Below are positions 26,254 through 34,386 of a stretch of 64,000 nt of DNA, piece by piece; positions within the stretch are counted from its first letter, which is position 1; each line of letters starts with the position of its first letter. The notes beneath the pieces are model-generated. The model worked only from the letters and a program-made list of their open reading frames with translations. It was not told where the DNA came from and made no database searches. A program made the position numbers and the translations under genes. Source of the DNA: Candidatus Zixiibacteriota bacterium (GTDB lineage: Bacteria; Zixibacteria; MSB-5A5; DSPP01); NCBI GenBank assembly GCA_022614805.1, contig JAKEHY010000025.1, positions 1-64,000 on the forward strand. The letters are read 5' to 3'.

Positions 26254-26328
26254 GTAGGGGTTTGATTAATCAAACCCCTACGGTTCCCGGTTTGTTCACC
26301 GTAGGGGCGTATTGCGATACGCCCCCAC
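26254..26328. repeat. 28-bp palindrome copy 5 plus GTAGGGG palindrome
   Basis: 26254-26281 is a perfect 28-bp palindrome. 26301-26328 is a GTAGGGGCGTATTG/CGATACGCCCCCAC element. Confidence 0.9.
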
Positions 26329-26338
26329 AAAAATGGTT

Positions 26339-26584
26339 CTATTTCTGTTGTGATTTGAACCGGACGTCGGCCGCTGGCGAAACGGCTAACGCCGCATCCA
26401 GTTTTTGCTTCAATTTCCTTTTCAGTTCCAGCAATTTTTCGGCGCCAAGACCGTCGAACCCTTCCGTATCTTGTGGCGGGGAGCCGGTGGTGAGAGCCGT
26501 TAGTACGGCGAAAAGGGATTTGACTTCCCGCGCCAGCTCGGCTTTCAAAAGCGTCAGTTCCTTCTCGATTTTATTTTCCGTCAT
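26339..26584 (-). CDS. Small coiled-coil phage-module protein
   Basis: An 81-aa, highly charged, helical protein (TENKIEKELTLLKAELAREV; EKLLELKRKLKQKLDAALAV). Its start overlaps the stop of the preceding gene as ATGA, implying translational coupling. Function unknown; possibly an accessory to the membrane protein encoded just before it, in the manner of two-component holin or XhlA pairs (weak inference). Confidence 0.6.
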   Translation of the reverse strand: MTENKIEKELTLLKAELAREVKSLFAVLTALTTGSPPQDTEGFDGLGAEKLLELKRKLKQKLDAALAVSPAADVRFKSQQK

Positions 26585-26904
26585 CGTTTCCCCGAATTCC
26601 GCTCCAGCTTGGCTTCGATTTTGCTCAAGCGTTCCAAAAGCTCCTCTTTCAGGCGGTAAAAATCATCCTTGGTCATAAAACGTTCGGCCAGTTGCACCTC
26701 GATGGCGGCGATTTTTTTGTCGCTTACCGCCACGGAAGCGGCGTCCGCCTTGGCCGCCAGTTCCAGCTTCAGCCCGGAGACCGTGGCGTAGTAGGCCGTC
26801 AGGATGCCTCCGGCAGTCATTGCAAAGGAGAACAAGAACTTGAGCAAAGTCGCCGCCGTCATCCCCGCCAGGGGACCGGTGCCGTTTTTCTTTTTGGCGT
26901 TCAT
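26581..26904 (-). CDS. Membrane protein with TM and coiled coil (XhlA/holin-like)
   Basis: A 107-aa protein. One TM segment (about residues 18-40, AATLLKFLFSFAMTAGGIL) is followed by a coiled coil (about 48-103; DDFYRLKEELLERLSKIEAK). The layout resembles phage XhlA-type or small holin-like proteins. The start ATG follows AAGGAGGTGTGCAGCG, which belongs to a conserved bipartite leader motif shared with three other sites. It lies in line with other head-module genes. Confidence 0.6.
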   Translation of the reverse strand: MNAKKKNGTGPLAGMTAATLLKFLFSFAMTAGGILTAYYATVSGLKLELAAKADAASVAVSDKKIAAIEVQLAERFMTKDDFYRLKEELLERLSKIEAKLERNSGKR

Positions 26905-26917
26905 CGCTGCACACCTC

Positions 26918-26985
26918 CTTCTATAAATAGTTCCCTTTCGGACAACTCGCTCGAAAGAACTACCGAATTTGGCAATTTCCCCCGG
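26918..26985 (-). promoter_or_regulatory. Bipartite phage leader motif, copy 1
   Basis: On minus: a GCCAAATTCGGT dyad, then TTCGAGCGAGTTGTCC (26955-26940), 9 nt, then the palindrome CTATTTATAG (26930-26921). It leads into the ribosome site of the TM/coiled-coil gene. Confidence 0.6.
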
Positions 26986-27001
26986 TTCCTCTCCTCATTT
27001 T

Positions 27002-27050
27002 CGTAGGCCGGGTTTTCAACCCGGCAGCGGCATTGGAAATGCCGCCTACG
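27002..27050. repeat. Two GTAGG-headed palindromes
   Basis: CGTAGGCCGGGTT/AACCCGG (27002-27024) and GCGGCATT/AATGCCGCCTACG (27028-27050) face each other with heads outermost. Confidence 0.75.
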
Positions 27051-27102
27051 ATGACATGGTTTTATTGGCCCGTTTGATGGAGAGGGGAACCAAGAGCGGT
27101 TC

Positions 27103-27813
27103 TTACCGGCCGTAAATCGGATGCAACCGTTTGCGGCGCGACGGAACGTTTTTCCGTTCCGCAGTTTTAGTGGTGAAAAGCTCCTGATTCTGTTCGGACC
27201 TTCCCGCCAACGGCACCGTGATTTTTGTCCCCGGCACGGCGCCGCGATAGACCAAAGATGTTTCCAGAAGTTTGGTCACGTTGCGGTACCAGAAAAAGGC
27301 GGGCGCAAGCGAACCGTTCGGAACCGCATAGCGGCGGAAGGGGATATGCTCGCAGATTCGGATATCCCGACCGCAGACGGAACATTCCGGCAGCTCGAAC
27401 AAAAAGGCCGCCGAAACCTCCTTGTAAATGCCGCCGTCGATATTTTTCAGCAGATTCAGCGCGCCATCCGAATCCGCCAGCCAGTAAAAATGGACCGCAA
27501 GCCAAGTCTCCTCCATTTTCTCAACCAAATCCGCTTTGAAATTGCGGGCGATGGGAAGCTTCTGGTGGTTATGCCCGACCAGAACCGGGCTGCCCTCGGC
27601 CAGCTCCCCCATTTTTGCCAGCTCTTTTTTGTCGAACCGCCCCCCGAAGGAGTTTATCCGGTTGGACGCCAAAAACATCCGCCGGATGAAAACATCCCCT
27701 TCCCCCAAGGGCCGGTTTGGTTGGACCCGGGCGTTTATCAATTGAACCAGTTCCGCCGTTCCCCAGCCTTCGGGGGCGGCGAGCATTGTCTTTTGTTTCG
27801 TCTCGGTTATCAT
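27103..27813 (-). CDS. Phage prohead protease-like protein with zinc-binding motif
   Basis: A 236-aa protein resembling HK97-type prohead maturation proteases. ELAEGSPVLVGHNHQKLPIA carries a candidate catalytic His81, and GIYKEVSAAF a candidate Ser134. CSVCGRDIRICEH (Cys144, Cys147, Cys154, His156) adds a putative zinc site. It would trim the scaffold and capsid during head assembly. The start at 27813 (MITETKQK) is preceded by GAGGGACT inside the conserved leader motif; the longer in-frame start is translated from that motif. It is the first gene of the minus head module. Confidence 0.7.
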   Translation of the reverse strand: MITETKQKTMLAAPEGWGTAELVQLINARVQPNRPLGEGDVFIRRMFLASNRINSFGGRFDKKELAKMGELAEGSPVLVGHNHQKLPIARNFKADLVEKMEETWLAVHFYWLADSDGALNLLKNIDGGIYKEVSAAFLFELPECSVCGRDIRICEHIPFRRYAVPNGSLAPAFFWYRNVTKLLETSLVYRGAVPGTKITVPLAGRSEQNQELFTTKTAERKNVPSRRKRLHPIYGR

Positions 27814-27816
27814 AGT

Positions 27817-27885
27817 CCCTCTATTAAATGGCGTCCCTTTGGACAACTCGCTCGAAAAGACTGCCGAATTTGGCAAATTTGCGGG
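27817..27885 (-). promoter_or_regulatory. Bipartite phage leader motif, copy 2
   Basis: On minus: GCCAAATTCGGC dyad, TTCGAGCGAGTTGTCC (27856-27841), 10 nt, then CATTTAATAG (27830-27821), directly before the protease ribosome site. Confidence 0.6.
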
Positions 27886-27900
27886 TTTTTCCATTTTATT

Positions 27901-27989
27901 CGTAGCCTCTTATTCGTAGCCTCGACTTCACTTGTCCCGAGCGGAGTCGAGGGAGTCGAGGAATTTTCCGACACTAAAGTGTCGGCTAC
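27901..27989. repeat. REP elements upstream of protease
   Basis: A GTAGCCTCGACT element interrupted by an inserted hairpin (27916-27960) and a reversed CCGACACT/AGTGTCGG element (27968-27989). Confidence 0.75.
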
Positions 27990-28029
27990 CAATACCGGCA
28001 CGGGCCAAAAAACTAAATTCCGTCCCGCG

Positions 28030-28092
28030 CCCCTCTATTAAATAGCGCCGGTTGGGACAACTCGCTCGAAAGTTGTAGCGATTTTGTCAACC
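28030..28092 (-). promoter_or_regulatory. Bipartite phage leader motif, copy 3 (no gene attached)
   Basis: On minus: TTCGAGCGAGTTGTCC (28070-28055), 9 nt, then the palindrome CTATTTAATAG (28045-28035). A TTGACA box lies just upstream (28089-28084). No start codon follows closely; it marks the edge of the left phage block. Confidence 0.55.
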
Positions 28093-28210
28093 TCCCCCCT
28101 GCCGTCCCTTGCACGGACACAAAATTTTGCGCTCCAGCAAATTAACGGCCATTGAGATGGGGATTTTGGGCTTGACGGGGAAAAAACGGTGCGAGTTATT
28201 GCGTCCGGCA

Positions 28211-29764
28211 ATGGAACAAAAATATCCGGGAGGAAATCGCAGCTCCTGGCTTTATGCGGCGGCGGCGCTGGCCATCCTTGGGGCGGTTTTCTTTTTTATG
28301 GCCCGCCACCGGCTGGTGGACGTGGACGAAGGCTACTACCTTCTGGCCGCCAAACTGGTGACGGAGGGGAAAACCCCCTACATCGACTTTTTTTACCCCC
28401 AAATGCCCCTGCTCCCTTACGTGTACGGATGGTGGATGAAACTTTTCGGCGCTTCCTGGTACTCGGCCCGCTGCCTTTCCGCGTTGCTGGCCATTGCTCT
28501 GGGGGCTCTCGTTTACTTTCATCTGACAAAAACGACCGGGAAGCGAAGCTTGGGATTTTTGGGGGCAGCCTTGTTCGCTTTCAGCAGTTTTTCGCTCGCC
28601 TGGTTCACGGTGGTTAAAACCTATTCCCTTTCCGCCCTCTTGGTTTTTCTTTCCTATCTGTTTTTGCGTTCATCCTCTGCTTCGCCTAAAAAATATTTCT
28701 GGGGCGGGCTTTTTCTCGGCTTGGCGGTGGACACCCGGCTGCTTTTGGCCGGGCTGGTTTTGGCGGCGGCCGCACAAATCTTATGGCTGGATAAAACGCC
28801 GGGGATCCGGGCCTCCCGCCTCGGGTGGTGGGCCTTTGGATTTCTGGCCGCCCTGTCGCTCAACGGCTTCTTTTTGACCAACCCGGACAACTTCTTTTTC
28901 AACAACTTGGGCTACCACCTCCTTCGCTCCGATTACGGGGCAGCCGAAACGCTGAAACTAAAATTGGAGACCGGTTTGAAGCTCTTTGGAATCGGCGCCA
29001 CCGAGCCGGCTTTTGCTCTTCAATTTCTCCTGCTTTTTCTGGCCGCCCTCTTTTTTTTCCGCCCGTTTTCCAATTTTGCCCAAAAACCCCTCTTGGGGGC
29101 CATCTTCGCCGCCTCCCTCTTAATTATTTCCTTTTTTCCCACCCCGGCCTACACCCAGTACTTTTGCGTGGCGGTGCCGTTTATGATTGTGGTTCTCCTC
29201 GAAAGCCTGGCGGGAAGATGGAAGGAATGGTTCCCCCCGCAGGGGAAGAAAAGCCGCCCGGTATGGAGATGGGGCCTGTCCGCCGCCCTCTTCCTTTATC
29301 TGGCCGGGGGGATTTTCGACGGCTACCGCTATGCTTTCTGGGGCGAGCGCGTACCGGGGATTGATTTGTCGGAGAACGCCGGCAACTGGAAAGTCGAAAT
29401 CATCCGCGAAATCTCCGGACTCATTGACGCCTATTCGACCCGGACGGGGGAGGCCGTCATCAGCTGGTGGCCGGGCTATTTCGTGGAAACGGAGGCCGTT
29501 CCCCTGCCGGGAATGGAAAACAACTTTGGATTGGCCATCGCCTCCCGGCTGACCGCGGAGGAAAGAAGAAAATATCGAATCGTATCCGAGGAGGAAATCG
29601 TGCGGGAGATTCGGCAACGGCAAGTCGGGCTGGTGGTTTTGGACAACCGGCTGGCCAAACTGCCGGACTTTCACAGACGGGACCGGCTGCTGAAGGAAGA
29701 AGGCTTTGCGCTCGTGCAGGCCGTGCAGTCCACGCTTTTGTACAAACGGCAGGGCGAATTTTAA
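28211..29764 (+). CDS. GT39-type membrane glycosyltransferase
   Basis: A polytopic membrane protein (517 aa) of the ArnT/PMT-like fold, which transfers sugars from polyprenyl-phosphate donors. The first periplasmic loop has the catalytic-type acidic motif (RLVDVDEGYYLLAAKLVTEG) and FFYPQMPLLPYVYGWWMKLF, typical of the family. About ten TM segments follow up to residue 400, then a soluble C-terminal domain. In-frame upstream starts (28109, 28157) exist and no start has a clear ribosome site. It opens the central host-like region. Confidence 0.82.
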   Translation: MEQKYPGGNRSSWLYAAAALAILGAVFFFMARHRLVDVDEGYYLLAAKLVTEGKTPYIDFFYPQMPLLPYVYGWWMKLFGASWYSARCLSALLAIALGALVYFHLTKTTGKRSLGFLGAALFAFSSFSLAWFTVVKTYSLSALLVFLSYLFLRSSSASPKKYFWGGLFLGLAVDTRLLLAGLVLAAAAQILWLDKTPGIRASRLGWWAFGFLAALSLNGFFLTNPDNFFFNNLGYHLLRSDYGAAETLKLKLETGLKLFGIGATEPAFALQFLLLFLAALFFFRPFSNFAQKPLLGAIFAASLLIISFFPTPAYTQYFCVAVPFMIVVLLESLAGRWKEWFPPQGKKSRPVWRWGLSAALFLYLAGGIFDGYRYAFWGERVPGIDLSENAGNWKVEIIREISGLIDAYSTRTGEAVISWWPGYFVETEAVPLPGMENNFGLAIASRLTAEERRKYRIVSEEEIVREIRQRQVGLVVLDNRLAKLPDFHRRDRLLKEEGFALVQAVQSTLLYKRQGEF

Positions 29765-29938
29765 ACCGGAAGGAGACGATTTGTGCTCTATCAAAACACC
29801 GTTCTCGCATCCAAATTAGGGCCGGGCAGGGTAACCGGATAGCTCGCCAAGCCGTTGACAAGCAACGTCCGATAACTTTTCTTTCCTCTGCAACGGGCAG
29901 GTTTTTTTAGCGAATGCACCCTTAAAACGGGAGGTACT

Positions 29939-30799
29939 ATGCCAAAGCGCAAAGCGATTTTGAGTTTGGCCTGCGGAGTCAGCTTCCTCGTTCTGACCGA
30001 ACTCGCCTTCCCCCAGTCCATCTGGATTGACAAAAGCGTGGACAAAGCCATCTGGCTGGAGATACAAAAGCCGGACTTTTCAAAAGAGTTTGACCCGTTT
30101 GTTAATTCCACATTTTCCACTTCCGCCATCTTTCTATCGGCCCGCTGGCGGCTGACGAGTTCGGTGCTTTTGCGAGCGGAAATTCCGTTTGTCAGTGCAG
30201 ACGTTGGAGACCGACGCCGCATTGGCGAAACCGCCGACACAATTTACGATGTGGGAAGCTCCGAAAACCAGTTCGGAAATCCGCTTGTGGGAATAGAGGT
30301 GGGCGGCCCGGACGCTCCCACGGCCGGGGAAATCGGGGTTCGAATCCCGATTGTGGACGACGAGCATTCTTTCTCTTCGCTAATCGGCACCTACACCGAC
30401 TTCGACCGCTTCGAGGCCTTTGTGCCGAAGGTGGTCGTCCTCACCGCTATGGCCAAAATCCAGTATAAGGGGCCGACGGGACTGTTGCTGCGGCTCCGAG
30501 TCGGTCCGGCATTTTTCATCCCCATCGAACGCGCCCCGGAGCATGAACTCTTCGGCGATTACAGCCTCCAGGCGGGGTACCAGTTTGACCGCGTTACTTT
30601 ATTGGGCGGCTTTAGCGGCCGCGGTTTGCTCTCCGAATCAAACGTGGGCAACCGCTTTGTCGACCAATTCGGGTTGGCCGCCGGCTACAGAGCCGGAAAC
30701 TTCATCCCCGGCGTTCACTTACGCTTCCCGCTGGACGTGGAATTGAACGATTTTGTGGATTTCGTTTTTGGCGTCAACGTCGGCTACCGCCTGCCGTAG
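29939..30799 (+). CDS. Outer-membrane beta-barrel candidate A
   Basis: A 286-aa protein with signal peptide (MPKRKAILSLACGVSFLVLT, cleaved near FPQ-S). After the shared QSIWIDKSVDKAIWLEIQKP segment, alternating amphipathic strands run to the C-terminus (VDFVFGVNVGYRLP), as in OM barrels. The ATG follows GGGAGGTACT. It is paralogous to the next gene over its whole length. The function is unknown; porin-like or structural. Confidence 0.75.
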   Translation: MPKRKAILSLACGVSFLVLTELAFPQSIWIDKSVDKAIWLEIQKPDFSKEFDPFVNSTFSTSAIFLSARWRLTSSVLLRAEIPFVSADVGDRRRIGETADTIYDVGSSENQFGNPLVGIEVGGPDAPTAGEIGVRIPIVDDEHSFSSLIGTYTDFDRFEAFVPKVVVLTAMAKIQYKGPTGLLLRLRVGPAFFIPIERAPEHELFGDYSLQAGYQFDRVTLLGGFSGRGLLSESNVGNRFVDQFGLAAGYRAGNFIPGVHLRFPLDVELNDFVDFVFGVNVGYRLP

Positions 30800-30872
30800 T
30801 CTATACGCTGGCGCTAATGGAAATTAGGATGGTTGCGTATATTAAAGCAGAGTGGCAGAAAAGAAGATAAAT

Positions 30873-31907
30873 ATGGCAGGACGCCAAAATTACCCCCGGC
30901 GGGCGCTTCTTTTGTGGCTTGTTTTTATCTTTTTGACCCAAACCGCGCTCGCCCAGTCCATCTGGATGGACAAAAGCGTGGACAAAGTTATTTGGCTGGA
31001 GGTGCAAAAGCCGGACTATACGAAGGAGTATCTCGGCGAGGATTTCTACGACTCCAGGCAAACAACCCTGGCCACCTCGGTTCTTTTTCTCTCCGGCCAG
31101 TGGCGGGTTTCTAAGCCGTTCGCTTTTCGGGCGGAAATTCCCTTCGCAAGCTGGGGCTATAAGGACTACTCCAGGGTATTTTTCATCACAACTTACGACT
31201 ACCCCACCGGCACCCTCGACACCCTCCACTTTTCAGGTTTTTCCGAAACCGGATTCGGCAACCCCTTGGCCGCCGTGCAACTGGGGGGCGGGACCTTTCC
31301 CCTCCTCGGTGAAATAGGCGTCCGCTTTCCGCTTGCCCGAACCGAGCCGGCGGCACGCCTTGCGGAAACAAAACTCGGCGGCAGCTATTCCAATCAAGCT
31401 TTGACCGCCAGCCGCACCATCGACTACGACCGCTTGGAGGCCTTTTTGGAGGATTTTTGGTCGTTTACCGCAGCCGCCGAATATCAATTCAGCGGACCCT
31501 CCGGGGCCATCCTGCGCCTGCGGGCCGCCCCGGTTTGGACCGTATCGCTAAATGAACGCGCCAGGTACGAAATGCTCAATAATCCTTTCGATAATGAAGT
31601 CTATGCCGACTACAGCTTTCAAGTGGGATACCAATCAACGCGGCTTCTCTTGCTCACCGGGGTGACCAGCCGCTCGCTTTTGACTGCGGGCGAAAATGAC
31701 CTCGGCGAAAAAACCATCAGCCACTGGGGCTTTGCCGCCAGCTACTCCATCGGCCATTTCATCCCCGGTTTTCACTTTCGCCTGCCGCTGGATGAACAGT
31801 TGAGCCGGGATTTGGACTTCGTTTTCGGGTTTCACGTCGGCTACGCCTTGCCCGGCTTTTCAAAAATCCTGCAACGGAAGCCGAAAGAACCGGAACTGGA
31901 CGTGTAG
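30873..31907 (+). CDS. Outer-membrane beta-barrel candidate B (paralogue of A)
   Basis: A 344-aa protein with signal peptide (about 1-27, ending TALAQ). It shares QSIWMDKSVDKVIWLEVQKP, the ESETGFGNPL-like region (FSETGFGNPLAAVQLGG) and the barrel-like C-terminus with the preceding gene, but carries an insertion of about 50 residues and an extra C-terminal tail (KILQRKPKEPELDV). The TAG stop codon is the first part of a REP element (GTAGCC), so the REP insertion defines this C-terminus. The start could also be GTG 30852. Confidence 0.75.
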   Translation: MAGRQNYPRRALLLWLVFIFLTQTALAQSIWMDKSVDKVIWLEVQKPDYTKEYLGEDFYDSRQTTLATSVLFLSGQWRVSKPFAFRAEIPFASWGYKDYSRVFFITTYDYPTGTLDTLHFSGFSETGFGNPLAAVQLGGGTFPLLGEIGVRFPLARTEPAARLAETKLGGSYSNQALTASRTIDYDRLEAFLEDFWSFTAAAEYQFSGPSGAILRLRAAPVWTVSLNERARYEMLNNPFDNEVYADYSFQVGYQSTRLLLLTGVTSRSLLTAGENDLGEKTISHWGFAASYSIGHFIPGFHFRLPLDEQLSRDLDFVFGFHVGYALPGFSKILQRKPKEPELDV

Positions 31908-31925
31908 CCGACACTTTAGTGTTGG
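31904..31925. repeat. REP element overlapping a stop codon
   Basis: A GTAG-headed element (CCGACACT/AGTGTTGG). Its TAG (31905-31907) is the stop codon of the upstream gene. Confidence 0.85.
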
Positions 31926-32025
31926 GGATTCTCCTTTCATTTGTTGTATCTTACGGCCTGTGGCCGCCAAGGTTGCGGGAATGATAGGCAAAGCAATCCA
32001 CGAAAGCAACCACCAAGAATTCGCC

Positions 32026-32047
32026 GTAGCCGGCACTTTAGTGCCGG
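32026..32047. repeat. REP element (CCGGCACT/AGTGCCGG)
   Basis: A forward GTAG element ending 13 bp before the next start codon. Confidence 0.85.
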
Positions 32048-32060
32048 GATTTTCCACTAC

Positions 32061-32651
32061 ATGAGTATGGGAAAAAAAGAAGGTAAGCTTTTCTTAAGAA
32101 GAAAAACAAAATTCAAGTCAAAAAAACAACCCATACAATTCCAATTAGACCAGCTCCCAAATACCCCAAAGGCTTGGATAATTAGCAAGAAAGTTGTTGC
32201 AATAGTCACTTTTTTAATAACATTGACGGGAATTTTTGTTGTTTGGCCAAGGCTTTCCGTTTATCCCGGCGAAGCGTTAGACCCTTTCCAGCCATTTGAG
32301 ACTCCATTTATTATTAAAAATGATGGATATTTGCCACTTTTCGATATTGATTACTCTATTCGAGCAGAAAAAGTAAAAGACATGAACAATAATAGCATTA
32401 TTAATTCTACTTTCACGGGCCTGTCCATAAAAATACCTAAAATAAGTGCGAATACAAGTTCTGCTATTTCTATACCTATCCATCAAATTGTCGTTTTCCC
32501 AGCAAAAAATATAACTTATGTGGAGCTCTATTTTTACATCACCTATAAGCTATCCATTATACCGATTACTTTCAAAGAGGCCAGAAGATTTAAAACTGAC
32601 AGGAAATCGGACGGGAGCTTCGTTTGGAATGAGTATTACAGCAAAGAATAA
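32061..32651 (+). CDS. AT-rich hypothetical membrane-anchored protein
   Basis: A 196-aa protein with a basic N-terminus (KKEGKLFLRRKTKFKSKKQP), one TM helix (about 38-60, VVAIVTFLITLTGIFVVWP) and a soluble domain rich in Ile, Ser and Asn. Codon use is markedly more AT-rich than in its neighbours, suggesting recent acquisition. The start is placed at ATG 32061 (or 32067) because any upstream start would translate the REP. No family recognised. Confidence 0.6.
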   Translation: MSMGKKEGKLFLRRKTKFKSKKQPIQFQLDQLPNTPKAWIISKKVVAIVTFLITLTGIFVVWPRLSVYPGEALDPFQPFETPFIIKNDGYLPLFDIDYSIRAEKVKDMNNNSIINSTFTGLSIKIPKISANTSSAISIPIHQIVVFPAKNITYVELYFYITYKLSIIPITFKEARRFKTDRKSDGSFVWNEYYSKE

Positions 32652-32672
32652 AGCAGGGAGGTTCGAAAGACA

Positions 32673-33152
32673 ATGACGCCCCTCCTCAAAACCCTCATCT
32701 TCCTCCTCCTCGTCCCGGTCACCGGCGTCATTTTGATTCCCCGCTGGATTCTGCTCTCCGGCTGGAACCGCACCTTTGAAATCGGAAATTGGAACCTTCT
32801 TGGCGCTCCTCTCATCGCTCTCGGCGCCGCCGGTCTTCTGTGGTGCTTCTGGGACTTCGCCACCTTTGGCAAAGGCACCCCCGCCCCCATCGACCCTCCA
32901 AAAGTTTTCGTCTCCCGCGGCCTCTACCGCTGGGTGCGCAACCCAATGTACGTCGGCATTGCTTTGATACTATCCGGCGAAGCCCTCTTCTTTGAATCCT
33001 GGTCCCTCTTCGGCCTCGCCGCCTTCGTCTGGTTCGCCCAGCATTTGTTCGTCCTGCTCTACGAAGAACCGGTTTTGAAACAAAAATTCGGCGCGGAATA
33101 CGAAGCGTATCTGAAAACCGTCCCCCGCTGGCTCCCAAAACGCCCCAAATAA
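32673..33152 (+). CDS. Isoprenylcysteine carboxyl methyltransferase-like membrane protein
   Basis: A 159-aa polytopic protein of the ICMT/PEMT-like family. The signature GLYRWVRNPMYVG (about residues 88-100) and the C-terminal YEEPVLKQKFGAEYEAYLKT with VPRWLP are typical. Members methylate lipid-linked or small substrates using SAM; the bacterial substrate is usually unknown. About four TM helices. The ATG follows AGGGAGG with 11 nt spacing. It stands between an AT-rich orphan and a FkbM methyltransferase. Confidence 0.85.
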   Translation: MTPLLKTLIFLLLVPVTGVILIPRWILLSGWNRTFEIGNWNLLGAPLIALGAAGLLWCFWDFATFGKGTPAPIDPPKVFVSRGLYRWVRNPMYVGIALILSGEALFFESWSLFGLAAFVWFAQHLFVLLYEEPVLKQKFGAEYEAYLKTVPRWLPKRPK

Positions 33153-33160
33153 TTGACCGT

Positions 33161-33216
33161 CTTTTTTGTCCCCCTTGCCAAGGGGGACGAGGCCGCAGGC
33201 CGGAGGGGGTGTCTTT
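33161..33216. repeat. GTCCCCCTT hairpin repeat, copy 1
   Basis: Two hairpins: GTCCCCCTT/AAGGGGGAC, then GAGGCC..GGCC. The pattern is nearly the same at 37895-37952. Confidence 0.75.
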
Positions 33217-33284
33217 TCGAATTCCCGCTTGACGGCCGCCGCCGGGCCTTCGTTATTGGCCGGGGCGGCGGCAAGAGCTCGATT

Positions 33285-34154
33285 ATGAACTTGGAGCGCA
33301 CGATTTCCTCTCTCTTGGGAAAAACCCTCCGGCTGATTACCGGACGGGGGCTTGGAAAAATCCCCTTTCTGCGCCGGGCGTATGGCTGGGCCGCATCCGG
33401 CCTTCATCCGGCGGTGGAACTGGATGGAATGAAACTCTACCTCCATCCGCAGGATTTGGAACTCTCCAAAAAACTGCTCACCGACAAAACCTGGGAGCCG
33501 TTTGAAACCGGAATATTGGCCGGGCAGGTCAAAAAAGGGGACGTGGTCTTGGACGTGGGGGCCAACGTCGGCTACTACACTCTCCTTTTTTCCCGGTGGG
33601 TCGGCGAAACGGGAAAAGTCTATGCCTTTGAGCCAGACCCGGACAATTTCGCCCTGCTGCAAAAAAACGTGCGGGCGAACCGGCGGCAAAACGTGACTTT
33701 GGTGCAAAAGGGGGTCTCCAACCGGACTGGAAAACTGAAACTCTACCTTTCCGGCCGGAACAAGGCGGGGCATCGCATTTACGCTACCGGCGAAGCCCGT
33801 CCGTCGCTGGAAATCGAATCGGTCCGTCTCGATGATTTTTTCCGGGACTACGAAGGCAAAATCGACTTCATCAAGATGGATATCGAAGGGGCGGAAGCGC
33901 TGGCGCTGGAGGGAATGGCGGAGTTGCTCGCCAAAAACGGGACGTTGAAGCTGGCGACGGAATTTTGGCCCTCTGCGCTCAAAGCCGCCGGCACAGACCC
34001 CGGCAAATATCTAAGCTCGCTGGTGGAAGCCGGGTTTGTGCTCCTCGAAATCGATGAACAAAAAGAGCAGGCTTTGCCGGCGGACGTCCCCGCTCTGCTG
34101 AAAAGAACCGACCCGCCCACTAACCTCCTAGCCCTGCGGGAATACAATCCTTGA
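33285..34154 (+). CDS. FkbM-family methyltransferase 1
   Basis: A 289-aa SAM-dependent methyltransferase. The SAM site is VVLDVGANVGYYTLLFSRW (about residues 87-105), followed by YAFEPDPDNFALLQKNVRAN and the FkbM signature IDFIKMDIEGAEALALEGM. FkbM enzymes often O-methylate glycans or secondary metabolites. It is about the same length as, and clearly paralogous to, the gene at 40.0-40.9 kb. The start (MNLERTISS) is chosen for family length; no strong ribosome site is visible. The glycosyltransferase-rich context suggests surface-glycan methylation. Confidence 0.88.
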   Translation: MNLERTISSLLGKTLRLITGRGLGKIPFLRRAYGWAASGLHPAVELDGMKLYLHPQDLELSKKLLTDKTWEPFETGILAGQVKKGDVVLDVGANVGYYTLLFSRWVGETGKVYAFEPDPDNFALLQKNVRANRRQNVTLVQKGVSNRTGKLKLYLSGRNKAGHRIYATGEARPSLEIESVRLDDFFRDYEGKIDFIKMDIEGAEALALEGMAELLAKNGTLKLATEFWPSALKAAGTDPGKYLSSLVEAGFVLLEIDEQKEQALPADVPALLKRTDPPTNLLALREYNP

Positions 34155-34214
34155 GCGGCGCCTGTCCCCCCTGGCTCCCCAAACCCCCCAAGTAATTCAT
34201 CTGAACTATATTTG

Positions 34215-34236
34215 GTAGCCGACACTTTAGTGTCGG
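34215..34236. repeat. REP element (CCGACACT/AGTGTCGG)
   Basis: A forward GTAG element, followed by a CCCCCTTCCC/GGGAAGGGGG hairpin with GGGGTTAGG (34243-34281). Confidence 0.85.
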
Positions 34237-34386
34237 ATCTGTTTTCCCCCTTCCCGCTTGGGAAGGGGGTCAAGGGGTTAGGTTTGCCTTTCAATCGTCA
34301 ATTTTCCAATTTCCGCTTGACGGCCGCCGACTGTCAATCTTACTTGTCCGCCGAACGGGGAGGCTTCCCCCATTAGGAGGATGCAC

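Noticed and set aside
18925-28090. Encapsulin nanocompartment instead of phage head
   Set aside because: The presence of protease, cement protein, portal and terminase fits DNA packaging and not a cargo-loading encapsulin.
32673-33152. Phospholipid N-methyltransferase as the specific function
   Set aside because: The GLYRWVRNPMYVG signature is shared by ICMT and PEMT groups; the substrate cannot be decided from sequence, so only the broad family is given.
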